Below, in pieces: positions 43,257-51,433 of a stretch of 64,000 nucleotides of DNA. The first letter of the stretch is position 1; each line of letters starts with the position of its first letter. The translations under genes were made by a program, and so were the position numbers. The DNA is from Ignavibacteria bacterium UBA2360 (GTDB taxonomy: Bacteria > Bacteroidota > Ignavibacteria > Tepidaquicellales > OLB5), in the NCBI GenBank assembly GCA_002344125.1, contig DDTQ01000002.1:90147-154146 (forward strand). Direction: 5' to 3'. The notes beneath the pieces were generated by a model, which saw only the letters and a program-made list of their open reading frames with translations, ran no database searches and was not told where the DNA came from.

Positions 43257-44300
43257 ATCAAACGTTCACCTAAATCTGTAAATGTAGGAGTTATCGGAAC
43301 AGGTTACTGGGGTCCCAAGCTGATCCGGAATTTTTCAAGCCTGCCCAATTGTAATGTAAAAAAAGTTTGTGACCTAAAAGCTGGCAGACTGGAATATATT
43401 AAAAACGAATTCCCTTCTATAGAAACAACCAAAGACTACAGAGAAATACTGAAAGACCGGACTATTCAGGCCGTTATTATTGCCACTCCCGTAACAACCC
43501 ACAAAGATCTCGCTGAAGAAGCTATGCTTCTTGGGAAACACGTTTTCGTTGAAAAGCCTATGGCATACAGCACCAATGAGGCTGAGTCAATGGTCTATAC
43601 TGCTGATAAACTGGGCAAAAAACTCGCAGTTGGGCATGTGTTTCAGTTTGCTCCCGCTGTCAGAAAAATAAAGGAGCTCCTTAAGAAAAAATCGATAGGC
43701 AAAGTACTGCATATTACTTCAACCAGGATAAATTTAGGACCTCCCGAATCAGAAGTTGACGTAATTTGGGATCTGGGTCCCCATGATTTTTCCATTATCC
43801 TGTATCTATTGAATGAATCCCCGTTGAAGGTTAGCTCTGCAAGGAATGAATACCCGTTCGGTGCATTTAATGCACCGGGCTCTAAGAATAAGTTCAGACA
43901 TACAAATAATGCTCATATTGATCTTAGTTTCAAAAGCGGTGTAACCTCGCATATACATCTTGGATGGCTGTCATCGAATAAAATAAGATTAATGCAGATC
44001 TTCGGGACAAAAGGTACTCTTGTTTATGATGAAATGCTGGCACTTGATGGTAAACTAAAACTTTATGGTTTAGGTATTGATAACAGGATAAAAGCCAAAG
44101 CCGGCGATACCGCCGCCCTGGGATACCAGTCAGGTGAAATTACAGTGATTCCATTAGAACAGCATGAACCACTAAGACTTGAATGCCAGGAGTTCATAAA
44201 TTCAGTTATCAATAATAAGCCGCTCATAAATGACGGACGAATTGGTCTGGAAGTAGTAAAATTACTCGAAAAATCCGGCGAATCTTTTAACACAAACTGA
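43257..44300 (+). CDS. Gfo/Idh/MocA-family sugar-nucleotide oxidoreductase (WbpB-like), apparent ATC start
   Basis: 347 residues if translation starts at ATC 43257. The Rossmann motif VGVIGTGYWG is at residues 10-19, and EKPM near 100 is the family's lysine-proline motif. In this frame there is no ATG, GTG or TTG before ATG 43524, and starting there would remove the NAD-binding fold; CTG at 43320 would also cut it. A strong Shine-Dalgarno lies eight bases before the ATC. It should oxidise C3 of a UDP-sugar acid, the step before the DegT aminotransferase. If the ATC is a base error for ATG, the gene is ordinary. Confidence 0.85.
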   Translation: MKRSPKSVNVGVIGTGYWGPKLIRNFSSLPNCNVKKVCDLKAGRLEYIKNEFPSIETTKDYREILKDRTIQAVIIATPVTTHKDLAEEAMLLGKHVFVEKPMAYSTNEAESMVYTADKLGKKLAVGHVFQFAPAVRKIKELLKKKSIGKVLHITSTRINLGPPESEVDVIWDLGPHDFSIILYLLNESPLKVSSARNEYPFGAFNAPGSKNKFRHTNNAHIDLSFKSGVTSHIHLGWLSSNKIRLMQIFGTKGTLVYDEMLALDGKLKLYGLGIDNRIKAKAGDTAALGYQSGEITVIPLEQHEPLRLECQEFINSVINNKPLINDGRIGLEVVKLLEKSGESFNTN

Positions 44301-44303
44301 TAA

Positions 44304-44888
44304 ATGGAAAAAGATTATTTCGTTCATCCAAATGCTCTGGTTGAATCAGATGATATTGGAAACAAAACAAGGATCTGGGCATTTGTCCACGTTCTGAAAA
44401 ATGTCACTATTGGTGAAGATTGTAATCTTTGTGATTATGTATTTGTCGAAAGCGGCGTTAAGATCGGCAGCAGGGTTACAATTAAAAATGGTATCTCTCT
44501 CTGGGAAGGCCTGGAAATTGAAGACGATGTTTTCCTTGGTCCAAATGCTGCATTTACAAACGATATGTTCCCGCGAAGCAAACGGCATTCAGGAAGTTAT
44601 CTTAAGACCCTGTTGAAAAAGGGAGCAAGCGTTGGGGCTAACGCAACCGTTCTTTGCGGCATAACACTTGGAAAATACTGTTTAATTGGTGCAGGTTCTG
44701 TTGTGACAAGATCTGTCCCTGACTTTGCCCTTGTTACCGGGAATCCGGCCAAATTCAGATACTGGATTGCCAAAACCGGCGAAAGGCTTAACTTTAATAG
44801 TGAAAATACAGCCACTGATTCAGATGGGAACAAATATATTTTTATACCGGATGATAAATCCGGCACAGTTAAAGAACAATTAAATTGA
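44304..44888 (+). CDS. Hexapeptide-repeat N-acetyltransferase (WbpD-like)
   Basis: 194 residues. Left-handed beta-helix hexapeptide repeats run from ~10 to 145 (IGNKTRIWAFVHVLKNVTIG, VGANATVLCGITLGKYCLIG), with the catalytic-type histidine near FTNDMFPRSKRH and the ending VTGNPAKFRYWIAK typical of WbpD/QdtC sugar acetyltransferases. It would acetylate the 3-amino group made by the DegT enzyme. It starts three bases after the oxidoreductase stop and overlaps the heptose-kinase start by four bases (TTGA). Confidence 0.92.
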   Translation: MEKDYFVHPNALVESDDIGNKTRIWAFVHVLKNVTIGEDCNLCDYVFVESGVKIGSRVTIKNGISLWEGLEIEDDVFLGPNAAFTNDMFPRSKRHSGSYLKTLLKKGASVGANATVLCGITLGKYCLIGAGSVVTRSVPDFALVTGNPAKFRYWIAKTGERLNFNSENTATDSDGNKYIFIPDDKSGTVKEQLN

Positions 44889-45874
44889 TAATCTCTCAAA
44901 CACCATTAAGAATTAGTCTTTCAGGCGGCGGCACAGACCTGGCTAATTATTACAGAGAAAACGAAGGCTTCGTAGTCAGCACTGCGATTGATAAGTATAT
45001 TTATGTAATGGTTAAAGAAAGATTTGATGAACATATTTATGTTGATTATTCTACCAAAGAAATAGTTAATAATATACACGAAATTAAACATGAGCTCGTT
45101 CGGGAAGCTGCTATCCTCACGGGAATGACAAAAGGCTTCGAGGTTATGATGTTCGCGGATATTCCTTCTGAAGGTTCTGGCCTCGGCTCTTCCAGCAGCT
45201 TAACTGTAGGCTTGCTGCACGCTTTTTATCAGTACCTTGGCAAACTTGTAACTGCCGAAACACTGGCTAAAGAAGCATGTCAAATTGAAATAGATATTCT
45301 AAAAAGACCTATTGGGAAACAGGATCAATACATTGCCGCTTATGGCGGCTTACGATCATTTAAATTCTGCAAAGATGATTCCGTGGATGTAACATCTATT
45401 GATCTTATCAGTGAAGCCAAAAGAAAACTCGGATCAAATCTATTGCTCTTTTTTACTGATACAACCCGAAAAGCTGCATCAATTCTTGAAGAACAAAGCA
45501 AAAATGTTGTAAACAATATTTCTTTTCACAATACTATCAAAGAACTTGCATATGATACCCTTGACGGATTAAACAATCTTGAGATCAACCGGGTTGGCGA
45601 AAACCTGAAAATGAACTGGGAAATGAAAAAGCAGCTGGCTTCAAATGTTTCAAATAAAGAAATTGATAAAATGCACAGACTCGCCATGGATGGCGGAGCT
45701 TTGGGAGCCAAGATTTCCGGCGCAGGTGGAGGCGGATTCTTACTGGTTTACTGCGAAAGAGATAAACAGGATACACTCAGAAGAAATCTAATGCAATACC
45801 GTGAACTTCCGTTCTTCCTTGAAAAATACGGCAGCAAAATAATCTTTGATCAAACAAGATATGAAATAAAGTAA
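44885..45874 (+). CDS. hddA: GHMP-family D-glycero-D-manno-heptose 7-phosphate kinase
   Basis: 329 residues from TTG 44885, overlapping the preceding TGA by four bases. The N-terminus MIISQTPLRISLSGGGTDL and the ATP-binding loop GSGLGSSSSLTVGLLHAF are characteristic of HddA-type GHMP kinases; a late GAKISGAGGGGFLL is motif 3. It phosphorylates heptose 7-phosphate at C1. Together with gmhA (47089) it points to a GDP- or ADP-heptose route; the matching phosphatase and nucleotidyltransferase are not in the window. Confidence 0.9.
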   Translation: MIISQTPLRISLSGGGTDLANYYRENEGFVVSTAIDKYIYVMVKERFDEHIYVDYSTKEIVNNIHEIKHELVREAAILTGMTKGFEVMMFADIPSEGSGLGSSSSLTVGLLHAFYQYLGKLVTAETLAKEACQIEIDILKRPIGKQDQYIAAYGGLRSFKFCKDDSVDVTSIDLISEAKRKLGSNLLLFFTDTTRKAASILEEQSKNVVNNISFHNTIKELAYDTLDGLNNLEINRVGENLKMNWEMKKQLASNVSNKEIDKMHRLAMDGGALGAKISGAGGGGFLLVYCERDKQDTLRRNLMQYRELPFFLEKYGSKIIFDQTRYEIK

Positions 45875-45888
45875 ACCGGAATTATAAT

Positions 45889-47004
45889 TTGGAAAAAGTG
45901 CTAGTTACCGGCGGGGCAGGATTTATAGGTTCTCATACCGTTGATCGTCTCTTAAAAATAGGTTATGATGTAAGGATACTTGATAACTTGCAAAAACCTG
46001 TTCATTTGAAAGGTAAACCGGATTATATCCCCAAAGAGGCTGAGTTTATTTTAGGAGATGTAAGGGACAGGGAAACAATTGAAAAAGCTCTCGAGGGAAT
46101 TGATTATGTTTTCCATCTTGCTGCTTACCAGGATTACCTCCCTGACTTTTCAACTTTCTTTCATGTAAATTCTGTGAGCACAGCCTTGATATACGAAATT
46201 GCTGTCGCAAAGAACCTTCCTATCAAAAAAATCGTTGTAGCTTCTTCGCAATTTGTAAACGGAGAAGGTATATATAAAGACTTAAATGGTAACCTGATCT
46301 ATCCCAAAAGAAGATCAAACGAACAACTGGAAAAGGGCAAATGGGATTTTACTGATGGAAATGGAAATCCACTTGAATACATATGGACACCCGAAACCTA
46401 TGCATGCCCTCCAAATCAATATGCAATTTCAAAATATTCCCAGGAACTCATGGCGCTGAACTTTGGAGAGCGTTATAACATTCCCAGCGTTGCAATGAGA
46501 TACTCTATTGTACAGGGTTCCAGGCAGTCATTCTACAATATGTACAGCGGCGCCTGCAGGATCTTTTCACTGGCATACTTCTTCGATAAGGCGCCAACAA
46601 TTTACGAAGATGGAATGATGATGCGGGATTTTGTGAATGTACACGATGTGGTTGATGCAAATATCCTCGTAATGCAGGATAAACGCGCAGACTATAATGC
46701 TTATAATGTTGGCGGCGGGAAGCCCTATACTGTAAAAAGTTTTTCTGAAATCGTAGCAAAGGAATTCGGCAAAGAACACATTATTGCCAATATAACCGGC
46801 GAATACCGTTTTGGTGATACAAGAAATGCCTGTTCTGATATTTCTAAACTGAAGGCTTTGGGCTGGTCTCCTTTGAGAACTGCAGAGGATAGCGTGAAAG
46901 AATACGCGGATTATCTCAGAGCGCAAACAAATATACAGGATATTCTTGATTATGCTCAGAAAACTATGAAGCAGCTTAATGTTGTTAGAACGATAAATAA
47001 TTGA
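45889..47004 (+). CDS. NAD-dependent sugar epimerase/dehydratase (extended SDR)
   Basis: 371 residues from TTG 45889; the glycine-rich motif VTGGAGFIGSHTVDRLL follows within five residues, leaving no room for a later start. The catalytic Tyr-x3-Lys is YAISK (~174-178). A 12-residue GVRMRDFVNVHDVVDANI-like segment and YNVGGGKPYTV match the substrate end of this family. It acts on a nucleotide sugar; by its place between hddA and gmhA a heptose epimerase/dehydratase is plausible but not shown. Confidence 0.88.
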   Translation: MEKVLVTGGAGFIGSHTVDRLLKIGYDVRILDNLQKPVHLKGKPDYIPKEAEFILGDVRDRETIEKALEGIDYVFHLAAYQDYLPDFSTFFHVNSVSTALIYEIAVAKNLPIKKIVVASSQFVNGEGIYKDLNGNLIYPKRRSNEQLEKGKWDFTDGNGNPLEYIWTPETYACPPNQYAISKYSQELMALNFGERYNIPSVAMRYSIVQGSRQSFYNMYSGACRIFSLAYFFDKAPTIYEDGMMMRDFVNVHDVVDANILVMQDKRADYNAYNVGGGKPYTVKSFSEIVAKEFGKEHIIANITGEYRFGDTRNACSDISKLKALGWSPLRTAEDSVKEYADYLRAQTNIQDILDYAQKTMKQLNVVRTINN

Positions 47005-47088
47005 TCTTAATGATTAGGCAATTTTTTTATTTCGTTATGTTTATTTTATAATGATCTTTGTAAATTACATAAATATTGCAGCCAAAGC

Positions 47089-47658
47089 ATGAAATTCAAA
47101 AGTTATAAAGATCTTCTAAACGATACTTTAGATAAAATTGATAATTCTGAAATTGAAGAATTTATTTCTCTTTTGGTGAATGCCTATAAAGATGATAAGT
47201 TTGTCTATATTATCGGCAATGGCGGAAGTTCCGCGAATGCTTCACACCTTGCCCAGGATCTCGCCAAGGGAACAAAGATCCACCCCGAACACGAGATCAG
47301 ACTAAAGGCATTAAGCCTTACCGATAATACACCGTTTTTGACCGCGCAGGCAAATGATGAAGGTTATGATACCATTTTCGAACAGCAGCTCATCACTTAT
47401 GCTAAACCCGGTGATCTTGTAATTGCCATCAGCGGTTCAGGCAACAGCCCTAACATTGTTAAAGCAATCGAATGGGCAAATAAAAACGGAATGACTACTA
47501 TAGGAGTTACAGGTTATGATGGCGGCAAACTCTATAAAATTGCGCACCATAAACTTCACGTACCTTTGAATGAAATGTGCACCGCTGAGAGTATTCACTC
47601 CATTGTGTTTCATTACGTCATTCTTGAGCTCAGGGAAAAATTTAAACAATTAAACTGA
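47089..47658 (+). CDS. gmhA: Phosphoheptose isomerase, SIS domain
   Basis: 189 residues, the GmhA length. Motifs IIGNGGSSANASHLAQDL, AISGSGNSPNIVKAIEWA and the zinc/substrate region AESIHSIVFHYV. It isomerises sedoheptulose 7-phosphate to D-glycero-D-manno-heptose 7-phosphate, the first step of heptose synthesis, feeding HddA. It is the seventh gene of the plus-strand glycan cluster, 84 bases after the epimerase. Confidence 0.94.
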   Translation: MKFKSYKDLLNDTLDKIDNSEIEEFISLLVNAYKDDKFVYIIGNGGSSANASHLAQDLAKGTKIHPEHEIRLKALSLTDNTPFLTAQANDEGYDTIFEQQLITYAKPGDLVIAISGSGNSPNIVKAIEWANKNGMTTIGVTGYDGGKLYKIAHHKLHVPLNEMCTAESIHSIVFHYVILELREKFKQLN

Positions 47659-47681
47659 TTCTGAAAATAATCTAAAATTAT

Positions 47682-49376
47682 ATGGGAAAGTTCAAATACT
47701 TTATTGCAATATTCTTCGTCGTGTGCATTACTCAATCTGCGTTTTCTCAGGTTGAATTAGTACCGCTCTCCAATCCTGTTTATGATTTCCTTGATAGAAT
47801 GTTCACAAATAAAGTAATTGATGACTATTCAGCATCCATGGGACCCATTTCCAGAAGAGAAGCTGGAAACCTGCTGAAAGATATTACAGCAAAGAAAAAC
47901 AAACTTTCCAAAACCGATAAACTTCTGCTTGATTACTACACTACCGAATTTGAATATGATATGTACGGTACCCTGAAAAAATCTTCCGACTTTTTTTCAA
48001 AAAAAGGAGTAGGCGAAATTTTCAACAATAAAAAGCAGAAATATCTTTACTCTAACACAGATTCGAATGTAACATTCTTCTGGGATGGTATCGCAAATAT
48101 AAGGTATATGGGACTCGATGGAGATTCTTCCGGCAGACCCCACGTTTTACTCGGTGAACTGGGCACAAGAATAAGAGGTACTTTATTCAAATCTGTGGGT
48201 TACTATTTAAGGTTATCCAATGGTGTAAGGCTGGGCGGCACAAACGAAGATGCGCAAAAAACCGCATTCATCGATCCCAAGCTGTCATCCATTAGAAAGT
48301 ACATTAGCGAAGGCAACAAAACTTTTGATAGCTATGAAGGCTATTTAAGATATGCGCCATCCACTGACTGGCTTGGTTTAACAGTGGGCAGAGAAGCCCT
48401 GAGCTTCGGACCCGGTTTTATTGATAAACTTTTTCTTTCCAACAAAAATTCCGCGCCGTTTGATTTTCTGAAACTGGACCTTCACTATAAAAAAGTAAGA
48501 TATTCTTTCTTTCATTCAAGCATTGTCGGCAATGATTCAGTGGGCAAACAGCTCGAGTCCAAATACCTGGTGTTCCACAGACTGGAACTCGGACCCTTTT
48601 TCAACAACTCACTCAGGTTAGCATTCAATGAAATGGTTGTTTACAGCAATATTCCCCTCAACTTCGCATTCATTAATCCCATAAGTTTCTTAACTTCTGC
48701 TGATATGAACACGGAGCTCCCCGGCAAAAATTCCAACAATACCCTTTTGGGATTCGATATACAGGTGTTCCCTGTAAGGAATTTAGCCATACAGGGCAGT
48801 TTATTGATAGATGATCTCAATTTTGAGACACTTGGTAACGACTCAGCCAAAGGCAACGATAACAAATTCGCGTTACAGGGCGGTATTAACTGGCAGAACG
48901 CTTTTACACTGCCAAACCTTGGAGTGACTTACGAATTCACCCGCATTAATCCGTTTGTGTATGCCCACCGCGAAATAAATAATTCCTATTCAAACTGGAA
49001 TCTGCCTATAGGGCATTCGCTGAATCCAAACTCCGATGAACATGCTTTTAAACTCAATTATAGTTTTGGAAGCCGGCTCAGATTAGCCGTAACCTACAAA
49101 ATGCAGAGAACAGGCCTGAATTATACAGATAGTCTGGGTAATTTTATAAATGTTGGTTCCAGCATTCTCAACGGAAGCGAAGACTTTGCAAGAAAAAACG
49201 AGTTCTTAAGCGGCATAAGGCTCAACACTAACATAATAATAGCTGAGCTTGAATTTGAACCGATAAAACAATACTATTTCACCATCAGATATCAGCGCAG
49301 AAATTTTGAATATGTTGACCGTAATATTTCTTTCGGAGAAAATATTTTTTGGGGCAATTTCAGAATAGATTATTGA
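47682..49376 (+). CDS. Outer-membrane beta-barrel protein, Wzi-like
   Basis: 564 residues. Signal peptide ~1-23 (TQSAFSQ). An N-terminal helical part (VYDFLDRMFTNKVIDDYSA, PISRREAGNLLKDI) resembles the start of Wzi-family capsule-assembly proteins; the rest alternates amphipathic strands (YYLRLSNGVRLGG, LGVTYEFTRINPFVYA, FTIRYQRRNFEY) ending in an aromatic residue as barrels do. Wzi binds capsule at the outer membrane. The place at the end of a glycan operon supports this, but the match is general, so call it Wzi-like with moderate certainty. Confidence 0.7.
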   Translation: MGKFKYFIAIFFVVCITQSAFSQVELVPLSNPVYDFLDRMFTNKVIDDYSASMGPISRREAGNLLKDITAKKNKLSKTDKLLLDYYTTEFEYDMYGTLKKSSDFFSKKGVGEIFNNKKQKYLYSNTDSNVTFFWDGIANIRYMGLDGDSSGRPHVLLGELGTRIRGTLFKSVGYYLRLSNGVRLGGTNEDAQKTAFIDPKLSSIRKYISEGNKTFDSYEGYLRYAPSTDWLGLTVGREALSFGPGFIDKLFLSNKNSAPFDFLKLDLHYKKVRYSFFHSSIVGNDSVGKQLESKYLVFHRLELGPFFNNSLRLAFNEMVVYSNIPLNFAFINPISFLTSADMNTELPGKNSNNTLLGFDIQVFPVRNLAIQGSLLIDDLNFETLGNDSAKGNDNKFALQGGINWQNAFTLPNLGVTYEFTRINPFVYAHREINNSYSNWNLPIGHSLNPNSDEHAFKLNYSFGSRLRLAVTYKMQRTGLNYTDSLGNFINVGSSILNGSEDFARKNEFLSGIRLNTNIIIAELEFEPIKQYYFTIRYQRRNFEYVDRNISFGENIFWGNFRIDY

Positions 49377-49389
49377 TCAGTTTGAACCT

Positions 49390-50562
49390 ATGAACATTAA
49401 AGAAACCATAAATAAATTAGCTGGCAAATACTCCGCGGAGATGATTTCACTGCGCAGGCAGATGCATGCTAACCCGGAAACTGCGTTTAATGAACACGAA
49501 ACAACCCAACTCATTCTCAATAAGCTGAGATCAAAAGGTTTGGATAAAGTAAAAAAAATAACTGATACCGGTCTCTACGCTTTGTTAAATGGTAACAAAG
49601 GAAAATGTGTTGCTTTAAGAGCTGATATTGACGCGCTGCCTGTTACTGAAAATACCGGCTTGAAGTTTTCTTCTAAAAATCCGGGCATAATGCACGCTTG
49701 CGGGCATGATGCGCATTCCGCAATGGTTTATGGCGCAGCAATGATTCTGAAAGATCTGAAAAAACAGCTTAATGGTTCAGTAAAATTCATTTTTCAGCCG
49801 GCAGAAGAAAAAAATCCCGGAGGTGCTTCGCTACTAATAAAAAATGGGGTACTAAGATCACCAAAAGTTGATGCCATCTTCGGGCAGCACATTTTGCCCG
49901 GCAAACCTGCCGGTAAAACCGGATTCTTCCCGGGCGTTATGATGGCTTCACAGGATGAAATTTATATTACTGTAATTGGTAAAGCGGGGCACGGTGCCAG
50001 ACCGCAAGGCGCGATCGATCCGATTGTTATTGCTTCTCAAATTGTTATTGCATTGCAAACTATTGTTTCAAGAAATACTGACCCATATGAGCCAATTGTC
50101 ATTACAATTGGCCGATTCTCAGGCGGTTCAATAAATAACGTGATCCCCGAAAAAGTTGAACTCTCAGGTACTGTCAGAACACTTAATGAGAAACTGAGGA
50201 AAAATACTCTCAAACTCATTGAACGCACAATCAAAGGCATATGCCTTTCGGCCGGAGCTAAGTACAAGTTTACGGTTTCACCCGGTTACCCTGAGCTTGT
50301 CAACTCTCCCGCGGAAACAAAGTTTGCCGAAACAGCAGCAATTGAATTCACCGGCAAAGAAAATGTATTTAAAGGTGAACGGTTTATGTTCGCTGAAGAT
50401 TTCGCTTACTACCTGAAGCAATGCCCGGGAACATTCTACTGGATCGGTGCCGGAAACACAACCGGGCTTCACACTTCAACACTAAACCTTGATGAAAAAC
50501 TGATCCCAAAAGGCGCGGCATTCATGGCATACCTTGCATGGAAATACCTCAATTCTAACTGA
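49390..50562 (+). CDS. M20-family metallo-amidohydrolase
   Basis: 390 residues, the usual size of the amidohydrolase (hippurate hydrolase / IAA-amino-acid hydrolase / N-acyl-amino-acid deacylase) group. Metal site residues appear in HACGHDAHSAMV and FQPAEEKNPGG, with GKAGHGARPQGAIDP in the dimerisation lid and a final GLHTS histidine. It cleaves an N-acyl or amide bond in the cytoplasm; the substrate is unknown. It starts 13 bases after the Wzi-like gene. Confidence 0.92.
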   Translation: MNIKETINKLAGKYSAEMISLRRQMHANPETAFNEHETTQLILNKLRSKGLDKVKKITDTGLYALLNGNKGKCVALRADIDALPVTENTGLKFSSKNPGIMHACGHDAHSAMVYGAAMILKDLKKQLNGSVKFIFQPAEEKNPGGASLLIKNGVLRSPKVDAIFGQHILPGKPAGKTGFFPGVMMASQDEIYITVIGKAGHGARPQGAIDPIVIASQIVIALQTIVSRNTDPYEPIVITIGRFSGGSINNVIPEKVELSGTVRTLNEKLRKNTLKLIERTIKGICLSAGAKYKFTVSPGYPELVNSPAETKFAETAAIEFTGKENVFKGERFMFAEDFAYYLKQCPGTFYWIGAGNTTGLHTSTLNLDEKLIPKGAAFMAYLAWKYLNSN

Positions 50563-50583
50563 ACTCAAAACCAATAAGCTTTG

Positions 50584-51372
50584 ATGAAGCAGAACACCGA
50601 AGCTAAACTATATCAAATTTTCAGAATTGCCATCGCAATGTGTTTTATCGGGCACGGTGCTTTCGGCATTATTACTAAACAGGTGTGGTGTAATTATTTT
50701 GCCGTTTTCGGGATCGGGCAGGAAACAGCTTACAAGCTCATGCCTCTTGTGGGCACATTTGATATAATAATGGGTATTCTAATTATAATTTACCCGATGA
50801 GAATTGTCCCTCTCTGGCTTGTGATTTGGGGGATCTTCACTGCCCTGCTAAGACCCCTTTCAAATGAACCATTTGCGGAATTTTTAGAACGTGCAGGGAA
50901 CTATGGCGTGCCTTTTGCAATGCTCCTCCTGGTTGGCTTTGGTAACAATTTCAAAGATTCCATTTCCCGAATGAAGAGCCGTTTCACAGCTGAGCAAAAC
51001 GTTTTTAAAAATATCGAAGTCTGCTTAAGGGTCACAGTCTTTTTGCTGCTGCTGGGGCACGGCTGGCTTAACCTCATCCACAAACAGGGGTTATTAAATC
51101 AATATTCTTCACTAGGGATTTCAGACCCTCTTGCAGTTGCCAATATAGTTGGTATTTTTGAGATCCTTACCGCATTGCTTGTACTCATAAAACCATTGCG
51201 AAGCATACTGATCCCTCTATTGATATGGAAAATCGTAAGTGAAATGTTCTACCCTGCATACGCATATTGGGAATGGATCGAACGGGGCGGCAGTTACGCC
51301 GCTATTCTTGCGCTATGGATAGTTACCAATCCTGCGCTTTACAAAAAACAGATCATAAACAATGATAACTAA
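50584..51372 (+). CDS. DoxX-like membrane protein with two homologous halves
   Basis: 262 residues from ATG 50584 (a TTG lies just before it at 50581). About eight hydrophobic helices. Residues ~15-70 and ~155-210 repeat the same pattern: GHGAFGIITKQ...FGIGQ...LVGTFDIIMGILI and GHGWLNLIHKQ...LGISD...IVGIFEILTALLV, so the protein is an internal duplication of a four-helix DoxX-type unit. Function unknown; DoxX members are linked to redox or thiol chemistry. A clear terminator follows. Confidence 0.8.
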   Translation: MKQNTEAKLYQIFRIAIAMCFIGHGAFGIITKQVWCNYFAVFGIGQETAYKLMPLVGTFDIIMGILIIIYPMRIVPLWLVIWGIFTALLRPLSNEPFAEFLERAGNYGVPFAMLLLVGFGNNFKDSISRMKSRFTAEQNVFKNIEVCLRVTVFLLLLGHGWLNLIHKQGLLNQYSSLGISDPLAVANIVGIFEILTALLVLIKPLRSILIPLLIWKIVSEMFYPAYAYWEWIERGGSYAAILALWIVTNPALYKKQIINNDN

Positions 51373-51391
51373 GTAAAGGTTTTAAATGATA

Positions 51392-51420
51392 AAGCCCTGA
51401 AAACTTTCAGGGCTTTTTTA
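51392..51420 (+). terminator. Rho-independent terminator after the DoxX-like gene
   Basis: Stem AAGCCCTGAAA / TTTCAGGGCTT around a two-base loop with six T after it. It ends the plus-strand block before the convergent gene at 51434. Confidence 0.9.
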
Positions 51421-51433
51421 TATCAAAATTTGT

